DNA from: Meconema thalassinum
Lineage: Eukaryota > Arthropoda > Insecta > Orthoptera > Tettigoniidae
NCBI GenBank assembly: GCA_946902985.2
Contig: OX336396.1
Coordinates: forward strand, 232,886,797-232,950,796
Length of the DNA stretch: 64,000 nucleotides
Reading direction: 5' to 3'
Shown: positions 58,393 through 64,000 of the stretch, one piece after another
Position numbering within the stretch: the first letter of the stretch is position 1
Layout: the number at the start of each line of letters is the position of its first letter
Translations under genes and position numbers: made by a program
Notes under the pieces: generated by a model
What the model saw: only the letters and a program-made list of their open reading frames with translations
Told to the model about the DNA's origin: nothing
Database searches by the model: none

Positions 58393-58921
58393 AGCGGCTT
58401 CGATGGCGTAGTCGGTAGCATGCTGAGCTTCTATGCCCAATATAGCGGGTTCAACCCGACCGAAGCCGTCGGATTTTTTAAGAGCGTCGAAAATCCCTCA
58501 GTATGCCTTCCTTCGGAGGGGAAGTAAAGCCGGCGGTCCTATGTCATAGATTTATGGCATGTTAAAATACCTTCCACTACTTACACCTGTGTGAAGCTAA
58601 AGTGGATAGGTTAAGAATGTAAACAACGCTCTTAGGTTTCTACGTTCGTTGTCAAGAGCCGACTGCGTTGTCGTCTAGTAGCTAAGTTCTGAACTTGGCC
58701 TAGTAGTCGTTGACGGTGGCGCTTGGCGGCAAAAGTAGGAACTATTTGAAAGATTCTAAGTTGCAGTATGTACTTAAATTAAAAAAAAAACAGATAAAAT
58801 GCACTAATACAGTCATCACAATTAACACCGGTTATCAGACAGATTCTACACACACCCAAAGTACACGGGGCTACATGACCGCGTTGTTGCAGCCCCTAAA
58901 CTTAAGAACCAACCAACCAAC
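58393..58921 (+). mobile_element. Full-length tRNA-derived SINE, 529 bp
   Basis: Flanked by CATTTGAAA duplications (58384-58392, 58922-58930). A box TGGCGTAGTCGGTAGCATGC, B box GGGTTCAACCCGACC, central TTCCTTCGGAGGGGAAGT, and the shared tail to (AACC)n. The cleanest copy of this family in the window. Confidence 0.9.
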
Positions 58922-59035
58922 CATTTGAAATGGTTTCAGCACCGTGCAAAACATTTCTACTGTATTAAGTCAAAAACCATACAAAGTAAATGTTGGAAAA
59001 CTGCCCTCGAGTCTAATAATTTGCACACCTCTGTA

Positions 59036-59341
59036 ATTACAAATTGAGAAAATATGACCCTGTCTTCATCATTGCAGGAATTACACTTCTCCTTGGTCAA
59101 ATAAAGACCCATAAAACAGCCCATCCCATAATGATCAGTGGATCATATATTGAAATTACAGAAGATTTATTGTTGCTTGTTGTTAATTCATTTTAGGGGC
59201 TTGGGAAATCTTGGTCGTCAGCCCCGTGTAGTTGGGTGTGTGTTGAATTTGTCTGATAATCTGCATTTATGTTGGACGATGTTGAAATGTAAATATTATA
59301 TATCAGAAAACTGTCTCATAATGAGGGCCAATATAACACTA
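59036..59341. other. SINE tail scrap and unassigned sequence
   Basis: 59205-59280 resembles the shared SINE module (GTCAGCCCCGTGTAGTTGGG, GTCTGATAATC). The rest is unassigned. Confidence 0.4.
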
Positions 59342-60261
59342 CTAGCAGAAGTACCCATTCTTCGAACGGTCTTCGGTATTAATAACCAGACGTAATCAAT
59401 TGAGCTACTGTTGCAATGGTTAGGGGCTTGGAATCTGTTTGTCGACAAAGAAAAATGATTGGTTAAAATATGCTCTGAAACTAAATTTACCTAACGTGTA
59501 CTTCCTGACGTGAAAATAAAATAAAAACCTCGTAGACGAAACGCAATACACGTCAAATGAAACTGACCTTCACTGTTGATTCAAGTCCCCATCTAGAGGA
59601 AGACCCCTTTAATAAATTATAAAGGCTTACGGTGCATGAAAATTCAGTTTTTTTAGCCTCCAATGGCCCAAATTCCAAAAAGCCAAAAAAAACAAAACTA
59701 TTTCAATTCAGGAATTTTTGGAAATAATGTTTCGGTTTGGAGATATAATATACCTTCTGTACGACATAACGCACATTTAAGTCGTGTGAAAAAAATCTAG
59801 GGTACCCCTTGACCCCCTTTAAGCATATTGATGAATTTTACAGTTTTAGCTGATTCCGTAATAACCTTATAGCCATTTGCAAACATTCACACAAATTTAA
59901 TAAATGGAGTGGCTTTACTTCTTGAAAAAATAGATTGAAAGTTGGATGTCACCTTTTGAGATACTGTTGTCATGGTTACTGGCTTGAATTCCTTCATCAG
60001 TTTATTAAATGAAATTAGTTTTCGGGGAATATCTCAGAAACTGTTGGTTTTAGAGCCTTAAAATGTAGTTTTCGTTGACCCTTTACGGCTATTTAGGGGC
60101 CCCGAGTTTTGTTTCTGACACCAAGGGGCTGAAAATAAGCTTTGTCTCGTAGTTGTAGGCCGTAGTATAGTAATAATAATGATAATAATAATATAACAAT
60201 ATAGGGATAGGGATATAATAGGCCTTCCGTACCACACCCGCACGTGTAAATCGCGTGAAAA

Positions 60262-62719
60262 ACAAGATGTTCAGTAAAGAACATATAGCCTACTTTCTCC
60301 TAAATGCATGGGTATTGTTATAACTCTTTGTCCTTTCCAAGGAGTATGATTGAATGTTGGTTGTAGTAGCTTGTTGAAATACAACGTGCTATAGGGATAT
60401 TAAACATGAATATGAGGTGCCCTTTGCTAGTGCTACCTCTGTACCATTTTTCGTTCAATTCGGTTTCACCGTGTTTTAATTGATAGGGGGAATCGATTTG
60501 CACACATACTTGGCCACCATCTGCAAACTATTGGGCTGATGTTCTTGCAGTTTGGTGTGAATATGTTTCCCACATAAAGATATGGTGTTGCAAAATTTGG
60601 TAGAGACTAGATTATTAGGTTGGTCGTAATTACATTTTAGCTTTTAACATTTGGGTGGCCGCGATTACGTTTCCTTCAAGATAGCGGTGATATAAAACAT
60701 GACACTGAGGTGCCCTTGGCTAGTGCTACCTCTGTACCAAATTTCGTTCCATTCGGTTTCACCGTGTTCGAATTGATAAGGGGAATCGATTTTCACACAA
60801 AGATGGCCGCCATCCGCAAAATATTAGGCTGATGACCTATTAGATTGGTCAAAGGATGCTCCCTCCATAAAGGTATGTTGTTGCAAAGTTTGGTAGAGAT
60901 CGGATGGTTATGTTAGTCGTAATTAGATTTAAGCTTTACACATTTGTGTGGCCGCCATTACGTTTCTGTCGATATGGCGGCGATATAAATCATGACACTG
61001 AGATGCCCTTTGCTAGTGCTATCTCTGTACCAAATTTCGTTCCATTATGTTTCGCCGTGTTTGAATTAATAGGGGGAATCGATTTTGACATAAAGATGGC
61101 CGCCATCCTCAAACTATTTGGCGAATGACCCATTAGATTGGTCAAAGGATGCTCCCTCCATAAAGGTATGTAGTTGCAAAATTTGGTAGAGATCGGATGA
61201 TTAGGTTAATCGTAATTTGATTTAAGCTTTGAACATTCGTGTGGCCGCCATTACGTTTCAGTCAAGATGGTGGCGATATAAAGCATGACACTGCGGTGCC
61301 CTTTGCTAGTGCTACCTCTGTACCAAATTTCGTTCCATTCGGTTCCACCGTGTTCGAATTAATAGGGGAATCAATTTTGACATAAAGATGGCCGCCACCC
61401 GCAAACTATTAGGCTAATAACCTATTATATTGGTCAAATGATGCTCCCTCCATAAAGGAATGCTGTTGCAAAGTTTGGTAGAGATCGGATGGTTATGTTA
61501 GTCGTAATTTAACTTAAGCTTTGAACATTTGTGTGGCCGCCATTACGTTTCTGTCAAGATGGCGGCGATATAAAACATGACACTGAGGTGCCCTTTGCTA
61601 GTGCTACCTCTGTACCAAATTTCGTTCATTCGGTTCCACCGTGTTAGAATTAATAGGGGGAATCAATTTTGACATAAAGATGGCCGCCACCCGCAAATTA
61701 TTAGGCTAATAACCTATTTTATTGGTCAAATGATGCTCCCTTCATAAAGGAATGCTGTTGCAAAGTTTGGTAGAGATCGGATGGTTATGTTAGTCGTAAT
61801 TTAACTTAAGCTTTGAACATTTGTGTGACCGCCATTACGTTTCTGTCAAGATGGCGGCGATATAAAACATGACACTGAGGTGCCCTTTGCTAGTGCTACC
61901 TCTGTACCAAATTTTGTTCCATTCGGTTTCACCGTGTGTGAATCAATAGGGGGAATTTATTTTCACACAAAGATGGCCGCCATCCGCAAATTATTAGGCT
62001 AATGACCTAGTCATTTGGTCAAAGGATGCTTCCTCTATAAAGGTATGTTGTTGCAAAATTTGGTAGAGATCGGATGATTAGGTTAATCGTAATTTGATTT
62101 AAGCTTTGAACATTTGTGTGGCCGCCATTACGTTTCCGTCAAGATGGCGGCGATATAAAACATTACACTGAGTTGCCTTTTGTTAGTACTACCTCTGTAC
62201 CAAATTTCGTTCCATTCGGTTGCACCGTGTTCGAATTAATAGGGGGAATCGATTTTCACACAAAGATGGCCGCCATCCGCAAACTGTTACGCTGATGACT
62301 TATTAGTTTGGTCAAAGGATGCTCCCCCCATAAAGGTATGTTGTTGCAAAATTTGGTAGAGATCGCATGATTAGGTTAGTCGTAATTTGATTTAAGCTTT
62401 GAACATTTGTGTGGCCGCCATTACGTTTCCGTCAAGATGGCGGCGATATAAAACATGACACTGAGGTGTCCTTTGCTAGTGCTACCTTTGTACCAAATTT
62501 CGTTCAATTCGCATTCACCGTGTTCGAATTGATAGGGGGGGGGGGGGGGGGACAGACATTCAGAGTACACACACTCACACACACACAGACACACACACAC
62601 ACAGACACACACACAGACTCACACACACACATACACACACACAGACAGACACACTTTTTTCGCCGTGTGTTGATCTCCTAAGTCTACTTTCATTTTTTGC
62701 AAAAATCGAAAGTAGGCTA
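60262..62719 (-). mobile_element. Helentron-like element, body type 2b, full length
   Basis: 2458 bp. On minus: TAGCCTACTTTCGATTTTTG start (62719), a TG microsatellite next to a G13 run (62527-62650), seven to eight 293-bp units, then AAAGTAGGCTATATGTTC, hairpin TGTTC/GAACA and CTTGT (60262). Flanking A runs agree with T/T targeting on the minus strand. Confidence 0.9.
60480..62530 (-). repeat. 293-bp tandem repeat, seven copies
   Basis: Units are recognised by the complement of CCCCCTATTAATTCGAAC at about 292-bp spacing (near 60484, 60776, 61068, 61364, 61658, 61948, 62240 and 62528). Most units contain AAGATGGCGGC and AAGATGGCCGCCA. Confidence 0.9.
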
Positions 62720-62845
62720 AAAATTAGAATACCCCTTTACCCCCTTAACCGCATTATATGACATTGATGAATTTTACAGCTTAATTTGGTTCCGTTATAA
62801 CCTTATAGCCGTTTGCAATCTATCTCAGTGATGTAATAAATGTAA

Positions 62846-63732
62846 CTAGATGACCCGTGCTGCTCCGCAGCATTCACTTCAACAATCCTATTGCACTTCT
62901 GTCCGTATGACATTTGCATGTCTTCATGCTAGTGACCTGAACAGACATTTACGGTACCGTCGCTTTTGGGTAAATGATGGAGTAGACTTATGAGATCAAA
63001 TGTGTGGGTGTCTGCCTGTCCTCTGTATGTGTGTCCCACTATTTACTCTGCGTAAGCTTAAAAGGCGCACGGACGTCAGGGCGAGGTGAACAGCTAACTC
63101 CAAACACATAAGCTATTCTCTTCTCTGAAGAATTAACTCGACACGATTCGGCAGTTTGATGCTGGCTGAAGCTAGGGTGATAGGTCGCTCGCAAGCTCGT
63201 AAACTCACTCTGAAGCTAGTAATTTAAATTTCCACTGAATTGAGATTGCTGGAATAAATGAAAACGTAAAAACACTTACAGTGGTCGATGTGGGAGCTGT
63301 CGCGGACTTTCTTGCAGAACTTTTCAAGCTGAACAATTCTCAGAGAATATCGATATGTTTAACGGTTTACCCAGTGTAAGCTTAAAAGACACATGGACGT
63401 TAGGTTTTTCTTCAACTCAATTCACTGAAATCGTAAATGCTCGGCTTCTTTTGGTCATAAATAAGTGTTTTTCTACCTAATCCTTCATCGAGAAATCCTT
63501 TACAGAATGGTGAAAACCGCATCAAAATCCATCAAGTTCCTCTCGAGATTACCCGTTACATCCAAGAATTGGGAACTTTGTTTTATACTAAGTAGATAAA
63601 GATATCCACAAAATTTAAGGCTATAGCGGTACAATTTGGTGTTTTGTCTACTTATGAACAATGGTATAAATTTAAAATCAATGATGGGTCTCTTATATTT
63701 GAATTTAAAGATGTAACTCTTGGTTAACATAT
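62846..63732 (-). mobile_element. Helitron 3' terminus and possible body
   Basis: On minus: hairpin GCTGC-GGA-GCAGC (62860-62872), then ACGGGTCATCTAG ending at 62846 before T. The 5' end was not found, so the extent to the right is a guess. At 62985-63000 GTAGACTTATGAGATCAAAT recalls the Helentron-like 5' subterminal motif. Nothing else is recognised to 63732. Confidence 0.5.
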
Positions 63733-64000
63733 AGAGGTGTGCAAATTAATAGAATTAAATAAATAATTTTAATTAGTCATTATTACTTTTATTCAAAATC
63801 ATTTTATTGACCAACTTCTTTTGTTGTCCTACTTGTAGTGTTTCCTCTCCCGTGGAATTACACATTGTCCCATAAGGAATTGCGTCTGGAAACTTTCAGA
63901 TTATTGGATTCCGAGGGATATCTGAGCTGGGTCCATTTTCAATTTTTCATTGACTTTAGAATTTAAGTCAGGTGATTTCAATGCATTGTTCATGAATCTT
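63733..64000 (+). mobile_element. Second Tc1-like element copy, left end, cut by window
   Basis: GAGGTGTGCAAATTAATAG after TA, then the 63776-63976 segment matching 55115-55305 (TGAGCTGGGTCCATTT). It continues past the window. Confidence 0.55.

Larger units (their letters stand above)
55064..59033. mobile_element. Tc1-like inverted-repeat element carrying nested insertions
   Basis: Left end CAGATGTGTGCAAAT (55064) and right end, read inward, CAGAGGTGTGCAAAT (59033) are inverted, and TA flanks both (55062-55063, 59034-59035). The left part (55115-55305) recurs at 63776-63976. No transposase is recognised in the remaining host parts (55064-55301, 58135-58383, 58931-59033). Confidence 0.6.
59342..62845 (-). 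mobile_element. F1 Helitron, third copy (minus, interrupted, 5' incomplete)
   Basis: The minus-strand 3' end lies at 59342-59345 (CTAG) with the hairpin CCGTTC/GAACGG variant just inside. Collinear with F1 up to about 62845, where another Helitron end intrudes. A Helentron-like 2b element (60262-62719) interrupts it. (TAA)-like runs lie at 60165-60195. Confidence 0.75.

Overview
The window looks like intergenic DNA from a large, repeat-rich animal genome. Its SINE heads, RTE-like, Tc1 and Penelope elements fit an insect, and the SINE types recall Orthoptera, but that assignment is a recollection and not a search result. I found no host protein-coding gene, rRNA or canonical tRNA. Almost every interpretable base belongs to a transposable element (TE), usually nested in another.

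Layout. (1) 1-9413 is a non-autonomous Ty3/gypsy-like LTR retrotransposon with very long LTRs. It keeps gag and protease but has lost nearly all of pol, and its 3' LTR carries an apparently intact Tc1 transposon (5323-6787). (2) 9414-22919 is a patchwork of decayed pieces: SINEs, non-LTR reverse transcriptase tails, a Helitron helicase scrap, a 43-bp tandem repeat, a 1.18-kb near-perfect palindrome and a smaller inverted-repeat element. (3) 22920-26335 holds two Helentron-like elements, one inside the other, followed by a SINE. (4) 26637-54360 is a Penelope-like element (PLE) on the minus strand. Its reverse transcriptase ORF is cut by a 24.67-kb block (27758-52426) that begins with TC, ends with hairpin plus CTAG, and whose removal rejoins the ORF in frame. 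The block reads as a head-to-tail dimer of a two-part Helitron (called F3-F1 here). It was later invaded by Helentron-like elements, an RTE-like retrotransposon and a 14.84-kb Helitron array (35393-50236). (5) 55064-59033 is a Tc1-like inverted-repeat element containing an almost intact RTE-like retrotransposon and two SINEs. (6) 59342-64000 has a minus-strand F1 Helitron with a full-length Helentron-like insert, another Helitron end, and the start of a second Tc1-like copy.

The most interesting part is the Helitron array at 35393-50236. Eight units (A1 A2 B1 A3 B2 A4 C1 C2) are joined head to tail. Most start with the Helitron 5' end but lack the 3' hairpin, as expected for rolling-circle products that ran past the terminator. 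The units carry tRNA-like modules with A and B boxes. In the A units the B-box/T-run half is amplified into arrays of about 130-150 bp. The C units retain remnants of the Helitron-specific N domain and the helicase C-terminus, which independently confirms the family.

Insertion order can be read from the nesting: PLE first, then the Helitron dimer, then the RTE-like copy, Helentron-like copies and Helitron array. The empty sites recovered in several cases (an intact reading frame, or an uninterrupted paralogue) make the boundaries much firmer than similarity alone would.
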